From contig JAZOWA010000009.1 in the NCBI GenBank assembly GCA_045659025.1, positions 1-64,000 on the forward strand: a stretch of DNA of 64,000 nt. Reading direction: 5' to 3'. Position numbers and translations under genes: made by a program. A model generated the notes under the pieces. It was not told where the DNA came from, ran no database searches, and worked only from the letters and a program-made list of their open reading frames with translations. The stretch comes from SIG455 sp045659025 (lineage in GTDB: Bacteria; Bacillota; Clostridia; UMGS1810). Each line of letters starts with the position of its first letter. Position 1 is the stretch's first letter. Shown here one piece after another: positions 33,611-43,741 of this stretch.

Positions 33611-34849
33611 TTACATGCTCTTAACTTTCAAACGCACCGCATTGAGTGCGTTTTTCACGGTCACCCGTCTTATACGGTCACGACTGCCTGTAAGGGTGAG
33701 TCGCTTAACCTCGGTGTCACCGTCTTTACTTGCAATACCCACATACACAAGACCAACGGGTTTCTCCGCTGTGCCTCCGCCGGGGCCTGCGATACCCGTG
33801 GTGCTTACCGCTATGTCTGCACCCGACACCTTGAGCAAACCCTCTGCCATCTCTCTGGCGGTCTGCTCACTTACTGCGCCGAATTCAGCCAATGTATCTG
33901 ACGAAACGCCAAGAAGCTTAATCTTCATATCGTTACTATAGGTGATGACGCCCATTTCGTAAAACTCTGATATGCCTGGTACTGAGGTGAGGTACTCGCC
34001 TACCATACCGCCTGTGCAGGACTCTGCGGTGGCAATCTTAAGATTCTTTTCCTTCAGAAGTTTATACACACTATCCTGAAGTTCCTCCTTGCCGTAGCCG
34101 TAGATTATATCCCCTGCGATTTCCTCTATCTTTCTCTCAACGGGATCAAAACGGCTATCCGCTTCCGCTTTGGTCTTTGCCATCGTGGTAAGGCGGAGCA
34201 TTACTCCCGAATCCTTGGCATAGGGTGCGATGGTGGGATCGGTCTGATGCTCCATAACAGGTGAAAGCATTTCCTCAAGTCTTGACTCGCCTACGCCGAA
34301 GGTGTTAATCTCCCGTGAAAAAAGCACATCCTCGGACATGGCACGGAAATACGGGAACACACCCTCATCAAACATGGGTTTCATCTCAAAGGGCGGGCCC
34401 GGAAGGAATACCGCAATCTTGCCGTCTGCCTCCACTATACCGCCGGGAGCGGTGCCGTGGTCATTGGCAAGGATTATGCAACCCTTCGGCATATCTGCCT
34501 GCTTGAAATTTGACGAAACCATATCTCTGCCGAGGCGCTTGAAATAATCGGTGATACGCCTCTCGCTCTCCTCATCACGCACTAAGGGCAGATTAAAATA
34601 CTCTGCCACGGTCTCCTTGGTGATATCATCTGCCGTGGGGCCGAGTCCGCCCGTGAGGATTACTATATCGCATCTTTCAAATGCATTGGAAATTGCAGAA
34701 AGCAATCTGTCGTGATTATCGCCCACCGTGGTCTGGTAATACACACTTATCCCCAATGATGCAAGCTGAGTAGAAAGGTACTGGGCATTGGTATTTACAA
34801 TCTCACCGAGAAGTATCTCGGTGCCGACGGATATGAGCTCTGCAATCAT
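33611..34849 (-). CDS. cinA: CinA: competence/damage-inducible protein
   Basis: 412 residues with two domains: an N-terminal MoCF-like/ADP-ribose pyrophosphatase-type domain (ELISVGTEILLGEIVNTN, GGLGPTADDITKE) and a C-terminal nicotinamide-nucleotide amidase domain (IATAESCTGGMVGEYLTSVP, TGIAGPGGGTAEKPVG). Probably recycles NMN and repairs pyridine nucleotides. Follows thiI by 9 bases in a likely metG-desulfurase-thiI-cinA operon. Confidence 0.95.
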   Translation of the reverse strand: MIAELISVGTEILLGEIVNTNAQYLSTQLASLGISVYYQTTVGDNHDRLLSAISNAFERCDIVILTGGLGPTADDITKETVAEYFNLPLVRDEESERRITDYFKRLGRDMVSSNFKQADMPKGCIILANDHGTAPGGIVEADGKIAVFLPGPPFEMKPMFDEGVFPYFRAMSEDVLFSREINTFGVGESRLEEMLSPVMEHQTDPTIAPYAKDSGVMLRLTTMAKTKAEADSRFDPVERKIEEIAGDIIYGYGKEELQDSVYKLLKEKNLKIATAESCTGGMVGEYLTSVPGISEFYEMGVITYSNDMKIKLLGVSSDTLAEFGAVSEQTAREMAEGLLKVSGADIAVSTTGIAGPGGGTAEKPVGLVYVGIASKDGDTEVKRLTLTGSRDRIRRVTVKNALNAVRLKVKSM

Positions 34850-34858
34850 ACTATCACC

Positions 34859-36025
34859 TCAGACAATTATAGTCTCCACTCCTGCTACTGCCTCGTCTAT
34901 CAGGGTCTCACAATCTAAAAGCTCCTGATATTTAAGCACCTTGTCCAGTCTTGGCTTGGTGCTGGGACGTTTGGGGGTGAACACAGTACAACAATCCTCA
35001 TAGGGAAGGATTGATGTCTCAAATGTGCCAATCTCTCTGGCAATATCTACAATATCGGTCTTATCCATACCTATAAGGGGACGGAAGACCGGCATATCAA
35101 CCGCATCATTTGTAACCGCAAGGGCGTGGATGGTCTGGCTGGCAACCTGACCGAGACTTTCGCCTGTAACCAAGGCATCACAACCGTTATTCCTTGCAAT
35201 CTTCTCGGCTATTGCCATCATGAATCTGCGCATAATAAGGGTGAGATATTCCTCGGGGCACTTATCGCGTATCTGCAGTTGGATTTCTGTGAAGGGAACA
35301 ACGTGTACCTTCATTTTGCCCGAATACTCGGAAACAATCCCTGCAAGTTTCAAAACCTTGTCCTTGGCACGGTCGCTGGTGTAGGGGTAACTGAAAAAGT
35401 GGATTGCCTCAAGGGCTACACCGCGTTTGGCTATCATATATGCCGCAACGGGACTGTCAATACCACCCGAAAGCAGAAGGGCCGCTTTACCGCCCGTACC
35501 CACAGGCATACCGCCTATACCCTTGACTCTGCCCGTATGAACGAAGGCATTGTCATCACGGATTTCCGCATGGACAACCACGTCGGGATTGTGCACATCC
35601 ACCTTGATGTGCGGATAATTATCCAATATGAAACCGCCCACTTCATCACAAATCTCGGGGGATTTCAAGGGGAATTTCTTATCTGATCTCTTTGCCTCTA
35701 CCTTAAAGGTCTTGGCCTCTTTGAGAGCATCGCCTATACACTCGGGTATGGCAGAGAATATACCCTCCATACTCTTATCCGTCTTATACGCCATAACGAT
35801 TGACACTATACCGAATATCTTGGTGAGCTTCTCGTATATGGAATCGGTCTGCTCGTCGCCCTCGGCGGGTTCTATATAAATAGTGGCCTGGGATTTATAA
35901 ATCTTGTATGCTCCCTCGTTGCGCAGGCGGTAACGGATGTTACGGATGAGGGCATCCTCAAATATGGGACGGTTCTGTCCTTTAAGTATTATCTCGCCGT
36001 AGCGCACAAGTAAAACTCTGTCCAT
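34859..36025 (-). CDS. thiI: tRNA 4-thiouridine synthetase ThiI
   Basis: 388 residues. NFLD/THUMP region at the N-terminus (RYGEIILKGQNRPIFE) and the PP-loop SGGIDSPVAAYMIAKRG near residue 185 that adenylates U8 of tRNA. It lacks the C-terminal rhodanese domain of E. coli ThiI, as is usual in Gram-positives, where a dedicated cysteine desulfurase (the gene just upstream here) supplies sulfur. Confidence 0.94.
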   Translation of the reverse strand: MDRVLLVRYGEIILKGQNRPIFEDALIRNIRYRLRNEGAYKIYKSQATIYIEPAEGDEQTDSIYEKLTKIFGIVSIVMAYKTDKSMEGIFSAIPECIGDALKEAKTFKVEAKRSDKKFPLKSPEICDEVGGFILDNYPHIKVDVHNPDVVVHAEIRDDNAFVHTGRVKGIGGMPVGTGGKAALLLSGGIDSPVAAYMIAKRGVALEAIHFFSYPYTSDRAKDKVLKLAGIVSEYSGKMKVHVVPFTEIQLQIRDKCPEEYLTLIMRRFMMAIAEKIARNNGCDALVTGESLGQVASQTIHALAVTNDAVDMPVFRPLIGMDKTDIVDIAREIGTFETSILPYEDCCTVFTPKRPSTKPRLDKVLKYQELLDCETLIDEAVAGVETIIV

Positions 36026-36038
36026 ATCAAATCTCCTG

Positions 36039-37181
36039 TTATCTCATAATGGCACGCAGAATGGGTATCTGCTCTGCCAGCACGCTGAATACTTCCTCCG
36101 CTTCATCCACGGTGTTCTCCCCGCAGAAGGAAAAACGGATTGCGCTGTCAATGACCTTATCCTTAACCCCCATAGCAGTAAGCACGTGGCTACGACCTTT
36201 TTTGTGCGAAGAGCAAGCCGAGCCGGAGGATACATAGATGCCCTTATCCTCAAGCACGTGGAGGAGCACCTCAGACCTTACACCCGTAAAGGACACATTA
36301 AGCACGGAAGGGCTGCTATCCTCGGGGGAGTTTATGGATATATCACCGAAGTTATCTTTTATCTTACCTGCAAGATAAGTCTTAACCGCCATCATATTGG
36401 CGATGTTTTTATCAAGGTTAATTGCAATTTCATCTGCCGCAACGGCAAAACCTGCAATACCCGACACGTTCTCTGTGGAAGAACGAAGTCCGCCCTCCTG
36501 ACCGCCACCATAGATAGTGGGAAGGATTCGCACACCCTTCTTTACATAAAGGGCACCCACTCCCTTGGGGCCGTGTACTTTATGGGCTGATATTGAAAGC
36601 AGGTCTGCACCAAGCTTCTTAACCGACACAGGTGTCTTACCATAGGACTGCACCGCATCCACGTGGAGCACCGCCCCTGCCTTATGCACCATATCTGCGA
36701 TATGGGCAATCGGCTCTATAGTGCCCACCTCGTTATTGATATGCATACAGCTGACTAAAAGCGCACCCTTGGAGAGTTCTGCCCCAAGTGCATCAAGGTC
36801 AACCCTGCCACATCCGTCAACACCCACATACACCGCCTCAAAGCCTTCACCTTCCAAATACTTAAAGGCCTCAAGCACCGCAGGATGCTCAATAGCGGTG
36901 GTGATGATTCTGTTGCCTTTGCGACGATTGGCACGGCAATAGCCGATAATCCCCAGATTGTCACTTTCTGTACCGCCTGAGGTGAAGATTATCTCATCGG
37001 GATTAGCACCTATACTTTTGGCAATTCTATGGCGGCTATCGGTGATAAGGTCCTCTGCCGCCTTACCCATTCTGTGAAGGGATGAGGGGTTGGCATACAC
37101 CGATTTCATCGTATCTGCAACTGCACGGCACACGTCTGCCGACGGTGCCGTGGTTGAACTGTTATCAAAATATATACTCAT
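36039..37181 (-). CDS. Cysteine desulfurase (NifS/NifZ type) paired with ThiI
   Basis: 380 residues, PLP-dependent. The lysine Schiff base lies in SISAHKVHGPKGVGALY and the persulfide cysteine in SSGSACSSHKKG. Delivers sulfur, most likely to ThiI encoded 13 bases downstream. The natural start is ATG 37181 (MSIYFDNSSTT), one base after the metG stop; the frame is open to 37202 inside metG. No strong ribosome binding site is seen, so it is probably translated by coupling. Confidence 0.92.
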   Translation of the reverse strand: MSIYFDNSSTTAPSADVCRAVADTMKSVYANPSSLHRMGKAAEDLITDSRHRIAKSIGANPDEIIFTSGGTESDNLGIIGYCRANRRKGNRIITTAIEHPAVLEAFKYLEGEGFEAVYVGVDGCGRVDLDALGAELSKGALLVSCMHINNEVGTIEPIAHIADMVHKAGAVLHVDAVQSYGKTPVSVKKLGADLLSISAHKVHGPKGVGALYVKKGVRILPTIYGGGQEGGLRSSTENVSGIAGFAVAADEIAINLDKNIANMMAVKTYLAGKIKDNFGDISINSPEDSSPSVLNVSFTGVRSEVLLHVLEDKGIYVSSGSACSSHKKGRSHVLTAMGVKDKVIDSAIRFSFCGENTVDEAEEVFSVLAEQIPILRAIMR

Positions 37182-37182
37182 A

Positions 37183-39117
37183 TTATTTAATGACTGCGCC
37201 ATCGGGGATATAATCGGGCACTGTCACAACGGCAAGCTTGCCATCGCAGGAGGCCGCAAGTACCATACCCTCGGAAAGAACGCCACGGAGTTTGACGGGT
37301 TTTAAGTTAGTAACTACCGCCACCTTCTTGCCCACAAGCTCTTCGGGTTTATAGTATTTGGCAATACCTGATACTATCTGGCGCACCTCGTCACCGATTT
37401 TAATCTTGGATACGAGGAGTTTATCTGCGCCCTCTACATTTGCAGATTCAAGCACGATACCGACCTTCATCTCTGCCTTGGCAAAATCCTCTATAGAGAT
37501 GTATTCAGGTTCTTTCGTCTCCTCTGCCTTCTCTTCCTTAGCGGGTTCTTTCTTCGCTTCATTCTCGGCAAAGATTTCATCGAGTTTCTTCTTCTCGTCT
37601 ATACGGGCAAAGAGCATCTCTGCCTTGCCTACGGTAATCTCGCCTGACTGATTGAAGGATGCAAGGGATTCCACATCACTTGCCTTGGCACCGCACTGTG
37701 CGATAATCTTATCTGCGGTATCGGGCATAAAGGGATATACCAACGCACCGATAAAGCGGATTGCCTCTAAAAGATTATAGAGAACTGTGCTGAGTCTGTC
37801 ACTCTTTGCCTCGTCCTTGGCAAGTGCCCAGGGCTCGGTCTCGTCAATATATTTATTGCATCTTCTTGCCAATGCAATAATCTCTTCCAATGCGTCTGCC
37901 ACACGGAATTCATCCATCTTGGCGCATACATTATCACGGGTAGCAAGAGCGAATTCTACTACTTCGCTATCCACCGCTTCGGTGACACCCTTGTATTCTA
38001 CCTTGCCGCCGAAATACTTATCTGCCATCGCCACTGTGCGATTTACAAGGTTGCCGAGGGTATTGGCAAGGTCTGCATTATATCTTGCGATTATATTCTC
38101 GTATGTGATAGTACCATCCTGGGCATAGGGCATCTCGCGGAGCACATAGTAACGTACCGCATCAACACCGAAATGACGGGTAAGGTCGTCTGCATATATA
38201 ACGTTGCCCTTGGATTTACTCATCTTATCTGCACCGAAAAGGAGCCAGGGATGACCAAACACCTTCTTGGGCAAAGGCTCACCCATAGCCATAAGCATAA
38301 TGGGCCAGTAGATAGTGTGGAAACGGAGAATGTCCTTACCGATGATATGAACATCTGCGGGCCAGTATTTATTATAAAGCTCGCCCTTACCGTCGGGGGA
38401 ATAGCCCAAAGCGGTGATGTAGTTGGAAAGGGCATCTATCCACACGTAAATTACGTGGTTATCATCAAATGTAACGGGTACGCCCCACTTGAATGTGGAA
38501 CGGGATACACAAAGATCCTGAAGTCCGGGTTTAAGGAAGTTATTTACCATTTCCTTTTTGCGGGATTCAGGCTGGATGAAATCGGGGTTGTCCTCAATAT
38601 GCTTCATAAGGGCATCCTGATACTTGCTCATCTTAAAGAAGTATGCTTCTTCACTCGCTTCCTTAACGGGACGTCCGCAATCAGGGCACACACCATCTGT
38701 AATCTGTGTGTCGGTAAAGAAGGATTCACAGGGCACGCAGTACCATCCTTCGTATTTGCCCTTATAGATATCGCCCTGCTCATAAAGCTTGGTAAATATC
38801 TTCTGCACGGATGCTACGTGCTCATCATCTGTGGTGCGGATGAATTTATCATAACTGGAATTCATAAGATCCCAGATACCCTTAATCTCGCCTGCAACGG
38901 AATCAACATACGCCTTGGGGGTGATGCCCTGCTCCTTTGCAATATCTTCAATCTTCTGGCCATGCTCGTCTGTGCCTGTAAGGAAGAACACATCATAGCC
39001 CATACGGCGTTTGTATCTTGCGATGGCATCAGTAAGTACCACCTCATAGGTGTTGCCTATATGGGGTTTACGGGATGTGTAAGCAATGGCGGTAGTGATA
39101 TAAAATTTCTCTTTCAA
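37183..39117 (-). CDS. metG: Methionyl-tRNA synthetase (with C-terminal tRNA-binding domain)
   Basis: About 644 residues. Class I signatures: HIGN (the HIGH position) near residue 20 and KMSKS in GADKMSKSKGNV near residue 296; a zinc knob with CVPC and CPDC; and a C-terminal EMAP/Trbp111-like OB domain (AEMKVGIVLESANVEGADKL). A charged linker rich in Lys/Glu precedes that domain. TTG 39117 (MKEKFYITTAIAYTS) has GAGG 10 bases upstream and no ATG fits; GTG 39126 is an alternative. Confidence 0.93.
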   Translation of the reverse strand: MKEKFYITTAIAYTSRKPHIGNTYEVVLTDAIARYKRRMGYDVFFLTGTDEHGQKIEDIAKEQGITPKAYVDSVAGEIKGIWDLMNSSYDKFIRTTDDEHVASVQKIFTKLYEQGDIYKGKYEGWYCVPCESFFTDTQITDGVCPDCGRPVKEASEEAYFFKMSKYQDALMKHIEDNPDFIQPESRKKEMVNNFLKPGLQDLCVSRSTFKWGVPVTFDDNHVIYVWIDALSNYITALGYSPDGKGELYNKYWPADVHIIGKDILRFHTIYWPIMLMAMGEPLPKKVFGHPWLLFGADKMSKSKGNVIYADDLTRHFGVDAVRYYVLREMPYAQDGTITYENIIARYNADLANTLGNLVNRTVAMADKYFGGKVEYKGVTEAVDSEVVEFALATRDNVCAKMDEFRVADALEEIIALARRCNKYIDETEPWALAKDEAKSDRLSTVLYNLLEAIRFIGALVYPFMPDTADKIIAQCGAKASDVESLASFNQSGEITVGKAEMLFARIDEKKKLDEIFAENEAKKEPAKEEKAEETKEPEYISIEDFAKAEMKVGIVLESANVEGADKLLVSKIKIGDEVRQIVSGIAKYYKPEELVGKKVAVVTNLKPVKLRGVLSEGMVLAASCDGKLAVVTVPDYIPDGAVIK

Positions 39118-39193
39118 AGTATTCACGTCCTCAATAAAAAATTGTTGCCCAAACCGCATTGGAAAAGGGATTTGCCAATATCCAATCTGCGAT

Positions 39194-39222
39194 TTGACAT
39201 ACCTTGCGCATTGTAATATAAT
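39194..39222 (+). promoter_or_regulatory. Consensus sigma-A promoter for the SLH/YcdB protein
   Basis: TTGACA (39194-39199), 17-base spacer, TATAAT (39217-39222), with a leader of about 125 bases to ATG 39355. On the opposite strand a TATAAT at 39234-39239 with a poor -35 may serve metG. Confidence 0.85.
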
Positions 39223-39354
39223 CTACATATACGATTATATCATATTTTTCTGAAAAATCTACCGATTTTTCATATTTTAGGAAACTTTTTTGCGTTTTTT
39301 TCGTCTTAATGATAAAGGGGTTAATATCCAAACACCCGAAGAAAGGATGATAGT

Positions 39355-41391
39355 ATGAAGAAATTTGTCTCCCTATTGCTCGTTGTGCTAATGATTCTGT
39401 GCCAGTTTTCCGTGGCAAGTGCCGATAATGGCGATGAGGTGGCTCATCTCATATTGGCGGTCAAGGATAAGTTTGGCATTGACGACAATGAGTTCGTATT
39501 TGACACCTATAACAAGAACGATTACAACGGCAGGGTGTCTTATTATTTGAGTTGGAAGAGCAAGGATTCTTCAGACTACTCCTTCTCCCCCTACATATCA
39601 GCCAACATCGGTCAGGACGGTGAGGTGGAGTATTACCGCATCAGCAGGCAGACCGACGGAGAATACACTCTGCCAAAATTCACCCATGAGGAAATTATAG
39701 AAAAGGCTTCTACCTATGCAAAGAAGGTATCCCCCGCAAGGGCCGATCGCACAGGTGAGGCGGTGCTAACAAACGATACTATCCCCTCCGTTACATTTGA
39801 AAGAGTGGAAAACGGCATACCCGTATCTGGGGATAGCATACAGATAGAGATGAGTCCTGAGGATCTGTCACTTATTAGTTATTCTTGCCAATGGACCGAT
39901 GCGACCTTCCCTGCGCCTGATGGCATCATAAGCAAAGACGAGGCAAAAGACGCCTACAAGACACAAGTGGGCTACGAATTGCTCTATAACATAATCACCA
40001 AAAATCACAAAGTGGACAGAATATATCTCTCCTATGCATCCAGGCACACCTCTGCCGCCATTGATGCCTTCACGGGCGAGGCGGTGATTCCGTCGGGAGC
40101 GGTATTCACATACGCTTCAGGAGCAATGGCAGACAAGGCGGAAGCAGAAGAATCCGTTAATGCCACCCTTTCCCCTGAGGAGATTCAGTTGGTGAAAGAC
40201 ATCAACAAGATGATTACCAAGGAGGACCTTGAAAAGCTCATAAGAGATATCCCGGAGCTTAACATCCCCACGGATTCATACACAGAAGGCTTCTCCGTAA
40301 ACCGCAATAAATACGGTGACTACCTTGCCCGAATCCGATTCAGCGCAGAGGATAAAGAGAACTACTACAATGCCAATGCTACCGTGGATGCAAAGACCAA
40401 GGAATTGCAATCCTTTAACCAGTACCGCAAGCCCATAGAGGATGCAAAGCCATACCCCACCGAGCAGGCTAAGGCAACTGCAGAGAAGTTCCTTGCCAAG
40501 TATTTCGGTGATAAGTTTGCTCTCACCCGACCTGATTTTTATATAGGCAATGCACCTGAGTACAGCTTCACCTATGACAGATACGAAGGCGGTATCCGGG
40601 TAAACGGAGATGGCCTGAGGGTAGGCATTGATTCATCAAGGGGTGAGATATCCGACATAAGCGTTATGTGGGCGGATGTGGAATTCCCCTCTGCCGACAA
40701 GGTGCTTCCCATAGAGAGCATTTATGACAAGGTGCTCACAGAAGTCAATTTCCGTCTGCAGTATGTCACAAGCAGTGAATACATCTACAACGAAAGTGGC
40801 AAGAGAGAGAAGATTATATACAAGGCAGCCCTTCTCTACTCCCCTGCAGAAAAGCCCATATACAATGCAGAAAGTGGCAGGGCGATAAATCGTCAGGGTG
40901 TGGAGATTCAGGAGAAATACATCCCCTATACTGATCTTAACGGTCACTACAGTGACGAAGCGGCGACAGCCCTTGCCCGTATGGGTATATACTTTGAAGG
41001 TGGCAAGTTAGAACCTGATAAAGATATTTCCCAAGAGGAATTTTTGAAGTTTGTTTATATCGGAGTTATGGGCAGATATTTCAACACCTATGAGGATATG
41101 TACCGCTCCCTCATCCGTGAGAAAATCATAGCAGAATCCGACATCGGCATTCCCCCCACAAGAGCAGAAGCCATAAGGATCATAGTAGATGCAATGGGAT
41201 TTGGAGATGCGGCAAACATAAAGGGGATTTACAAGAATGTCTTTACTGATATTGAAGAATCTTATGTGGGATATATAGCCATAGCAGGCGGTCTCGGCAT
41301 AATAAATACATCTCCTGATATATTCCGCGCAAATGATATTATGACACGGGGCGAAGCGGTGACCGTGATACACAATTATCTCTCAAAATAG
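39355..41391 (+). CDS. Secreted YcdB/YcdC-repeat protein with C-terminal SLH region
   Basis: 678 residues. A signal peptide ending near SVASA (residue 23) is followed by two repeats of a YcdB/YcdC (PepSY-like) domain; each repeat ends in a segment such as RYEGGIRVNGDGLRVGIDSS and DISVMWAD. The last 180 residues contain S-layer-homology motifs (LNGHYSDEAATALARMGIYF, KNVFTDIEESYVGYIAIAGG), suggesting attachment to the cell wall. The family's role is unclear; some are thought to bind or inhibit proteases. AAAGGA lies 7 bases before the ATG. Confidence 0.82.
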   Translation: MKKFVSLLLVVLMILCQFSVASADNGDEVAHLILAVKDKFGIDDNEFVFDTYNKNDYNGRVSYYLSWKSKDSSDYSFSPYISANIGQDGEVEYYRISRQTDGEYTLPKFTHEEIIEKASTYAKKVSPARADRTGEAVLTNDTIPSVTFERVENGIPVSGDSIQIEMSPEDLSLISYSCQWTDATFPAPDGIISKDEAKDAYKTQVGYELLYNIITKNHKVDRIYLSYASRHTSAAIDAFTGEAVIPSGAVFTYASGAMADKAEAEESVNATLSPEEIQLVKDINKMITKEDLEKLIRDIPELNIPTDSYTEGFSVNRNKYGDYLARIRFSAEDKENYYNANATVDAKTKELQSFNQYRKPIEDAKPYPTEQAKATAEKFLAKYFGDKFALTRPDFYIGNAPEYSFTYDRYEGGIRVNGDGLRVGIDSSRGEISDISVMWADVEFPSADKVLPIESIYDKVLTEVNFRLQYVTSSEYIYNESGKREKIIYKAALLYSPAEKPIYNAESGRAINRQGVEIQEKYIPYTDLNGHYSDEAATALARMGIYFEGGKLEPDKDISQEEFLKFVYIGVMGRYFNTYEDMYRSLIREKIIAESDIGIPPTRAEAIRIIVDAMGFGDAANIKGIYKNVFTDIEESYVGYIAIAGGLGIINTSPDIFRANDIMTRGEAVTVIHNYLSK

Positions 41392-41409
41392 TTTCAACAA
41401 AGCACATCA

Positions 41410-41439
41410 AACACAGACGGAAAACCGTCTGTGTTTTTT
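41410..41439 (+). terminator. Intrinsic terminator after the SLH/YcdB gene
   Basis: AACACAGACGG-AAAA-CCGTCTGTGTT followed by TTTTG on the plus strand; the reverse strand has only a short T-run after the small ger gene. Confidence 0.85.
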
Positions 41440-41445
41440 GTTTGC

Positions 41446-41610
41446 TTAAAGCAGATGAAAAAAGCATTTTACCGCCGACACACCGCCGAGAAGAACAAGT
41501 GTCCATACAGATATTGCACCGACTGTATTTTTGCTTTTCCATTCAAATATGCCGTAGGATATGGTATACACCCCTATCCACACCCACAGAGCAAACATTA
41601 TATATCCCAT
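41446..41610 (-). CDS. Small two-helix membrane protein, GerD-subunit-like
   Basis: A 54-residue ORF found by reading past gerC: it starts MGYIMFALWVWIGVYTISYG and ends VLLGGVSAVKCFFHLL, two hydrophobic helices joined by a short polar loop (FEWKSKNTVG). Its ATG overlaps the gerC stop (TAATG) and has GGGAG 7 bases upstream. Some germinant-receptor operons carry a small two-transmembrane D subunit at this position, so it is probably one. No sequence motif proves it. Confidence 0.7.
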   Translation of the reverse strand: MGYIMFALWVWIGVYTISYGIFEWKSKNTVGAISVWTLVLLGGVSAVKCFFHLL

Positions 41611-42668
41611 TACCTCGCTCCCTTCATCAAAGACGTGCCTGACGGAGATATATCAATAGTCACATTAAAGGTGGCGTCTTTGTATCTTTCTGCCCAGCTA
41701 TACGCCGAGAAGGCATCAAGGGTATAAAACTGCATTCTGCCGTATTTACCAAGGGCAAATACATCTGCACTCTGTGATGTCGTATACTCAAGGAAATCAT
41801 TGACTCTGCGGGCGAGGGATGCTTCACATACATCCGTCATCTCCTCACGGCTCATGCCTTGGGGGAGAGTCTGCAAAGTAGCAGAGAGGGGAATTTCAAT
41901 ATTTATAATTGGGGCATCACCACAGGTCACCGTCACTTTGGGAAGTCTGCGCTGTTCAAGAAGCAAAGACCCGTCTGATACGGGATAGGTCATTTTGCCA
42001 TTACCCCACATAAGTGACGGGGAGTATATATCCTCCGTCACACCTATCATCCTTCCGCCTTGCATAATTGCCAGTGAGGTTATTTCAATCCCCGCATCTG
42101 TAGGGGAGATGCAGGGCACAAGTATCCCCCAATCCCCTGACACAGTTCGGGCAAGTAATTGACGGTTATCCCCAGAGGAGATCTTGGCTGTATCTTTATC
42201 CTCAAGGAGTTTCGTGAGATACCTTTCAGGATTACTCTCCGTAGAAGGAGACATGGATTTTATAACGGTGCCTGCATCGGTTTCGGATATTACAGGGATT
42301 ATCTTGGGGCGTTGGCTAAGATTGCGGACAAGGGATGAGGAAAGACTATATACTCCATCCTCCGCAACCGCAGAGGAGAATACTATAACTTCGCTATGGG
42401 AGAAGTTCACACTATCTCCCAACATCCCCTCTATCGTGGCTCCTGCAGTGAATATGTCTCTGCCCGAAGCTGTCACAAACATCAAAGGCGCTCCCTCGGC
42501 CTCGTCTCCACCCACAACACGGGGGTTGGCTATTGCGAAGGTGAAGTCGTATGCATCAACGGATTTATCAACACCGATAGCCACCACATAGGCAGTATCG
42601 TCTATCTCTCTACCGCATCCTGAAATAAGCGTGACAATTACAAACATCAGAGGAAGAAGTTTTCTCAT
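41610..42668 (-). CDS. Ger(x)C family spore germination lipoprotein
   Basis: 352 residues with a lipoprotein signal and lipobox LISGC at residues 14-18. The C subunit of a GerA-type germinant receptor, anchored outside the spore inner membrane. Overlaps the GerB gene by 4 bases (ATGA). Confidence 0.9.
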   Translation of the reverse strand: MRKLLPLMFVIVTLISGCGREIDDTAYVVAIGVDKSVDAYDFTFAIANPRVVGGDEAEGAPLMFVTASGRDIFTAGATIEGMLGDSVNFSHSEVIVFSSAVAEDGVYSLSSSLVRNLSQRPKIIPVISETDAGTVIKSMSPSTESNPERYLTKLLEDKDTAKISSGDNRQLLARTVSGDWGILVPCISPTDAGIEITSLAIMQGGRMIGVTEDIYSPSLMWGNGKMTYPVSDGSLLLEQRRLPKVTVTCGDAPIINIEIPLSATLQTLPQGMSREEMTDVCEASLARRVNDFLEYTTSQSADVFALGKYGRMQFYTLDAFSAYSWAERYKDATFNVTIDISPSGTSLMKGAR

Positions 42669-43741
42669 TTTTTATACCACCTCATCTTCCTTTTTGCCAA
42701 AAATACCACTATGGGCAATATCACCGACATAAAGCTGAGAGCAGAGAAAATCGTCTCATATATCTCTCCGCCCTCTGCCACACCCTTCATAAGAATTGCC
42801 ACAGTAAACGGGATAAAGCATATTATACTGATTACTCCCCGTCTGTCTGACAGGGAAAAGGTGTGGGTGAATACGTTACTTGCAAAGGCAAGATATGTGC
42901 CCAGTGATATAAAGGCAGAGAATATCCACATAAAGGAGAACAATCCCTCGGCGCGTTGGAATATGATATCTAAATTGACATCAAAGGCAATCTCCAAAAC
43001 GGGCAGAGTCAGATCGGCGGACAAGGGGTATTCCACCGTCATAATATAGCACAGTGCTGTGACAGATGTGATAAGTGATGCTATAACTATACTCATAACG
43101 CCTACTCGCTTTACAGATACATTATCTTTAAGATACGGGGACACAAGATATACTAAAAACACATCCGCAAACATATCGGTACCCTTCAGCACGGGGGTGG
43201 CATCTGCCTTTATATTGCCCAGAAGGGGGAAAAGGTTCATCACATCATAGTTTGGCAGGTTAAGGGCAAGAACCAGGGCAAGGGCAGAGGTAAATACTAT
43301 CCCCGCCACAAAGGAAAATGAAACTATAACACCCGATCCGAAATATGCCCCGAAAAAGGCCGAGATAGCAAGAATCAAAATTATATATACCACATCCCCG
43401 TCGGGCAATGCGATTGATGATATTACATCTGCATACACCCTTGCCATAGCGGAGCATCGGGCGATCAGGATAGCAAATGCTATGCAACCCACCACAATCT
43501 TTCCCGTTCTGCCAAAGGTGGTCTCTGCGGTGGATAAGATATCGGCATCTCCGCCTGAAAGACGCATAGTGAGAAGAAATATTCCCACATACAAAATCCC
43601 TGACAAAAGAGGCAGTATATACCCCGCATTTGCCCACGCGCTCACATAACCCCCTATGGTGGTAAAGAGGATTCTTGTGAGATGGAGAAGAGTTAAGAAC
43701 CACAAAAGTTCACCCTTGCCGATCTTCCTTGATTCATTCAT
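42665..43741 (-). CDS. GerB-type endospore germination permease
   Basis: 358 residues with about ten transmembrane segments, an APC-superfamily-like transporter that binds the germinant. N-terminus MNESRKIGKGELLWFLTLLH. ATG 43741 overlaps the gerA stop by 8 bases (ATGAATGA) and is preferred to the ATG at 43759, which is inside gerA. Confidence 0.9.
   Translation of the reverse strand: MNESRKIGKGELLWFLTLLHLTRILFTTIGGYVSAWANAGYILPLLSGILYVGIFLLTMRLSGGDADILSTAETTFGRTGKIVVGCIAFAILIARCSAMARVYADVISSIALPDGDVVYIILILAISAFFGAYFGSGVIVSFSFVAGIVFTSALALVLALNLPNYDVMNLFPLLGNIKADATPVLKGTDMFADVFLVYLVSPYLKDNVSVKRVGVMSIVIASLITSVTALCYIMTVEYPLSADLTLPVLEIAFDVNLDIIFQRAEGLFSFMWIFSAFISLGTYLAFASNVFTHTFSLSDRRGVISIICFIPFTVAILMKGVAEGGEIYETIFSALSFMSVILPIVVFLAKRKMRWYKK

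Noticed and set aside
38173..39216. A 347-residue plus-strand ORF
   Set aside because: It is antisense to metG, whose motifs are all intact; codon composition mirrors the metG frame and no ribosome binding site is seen.
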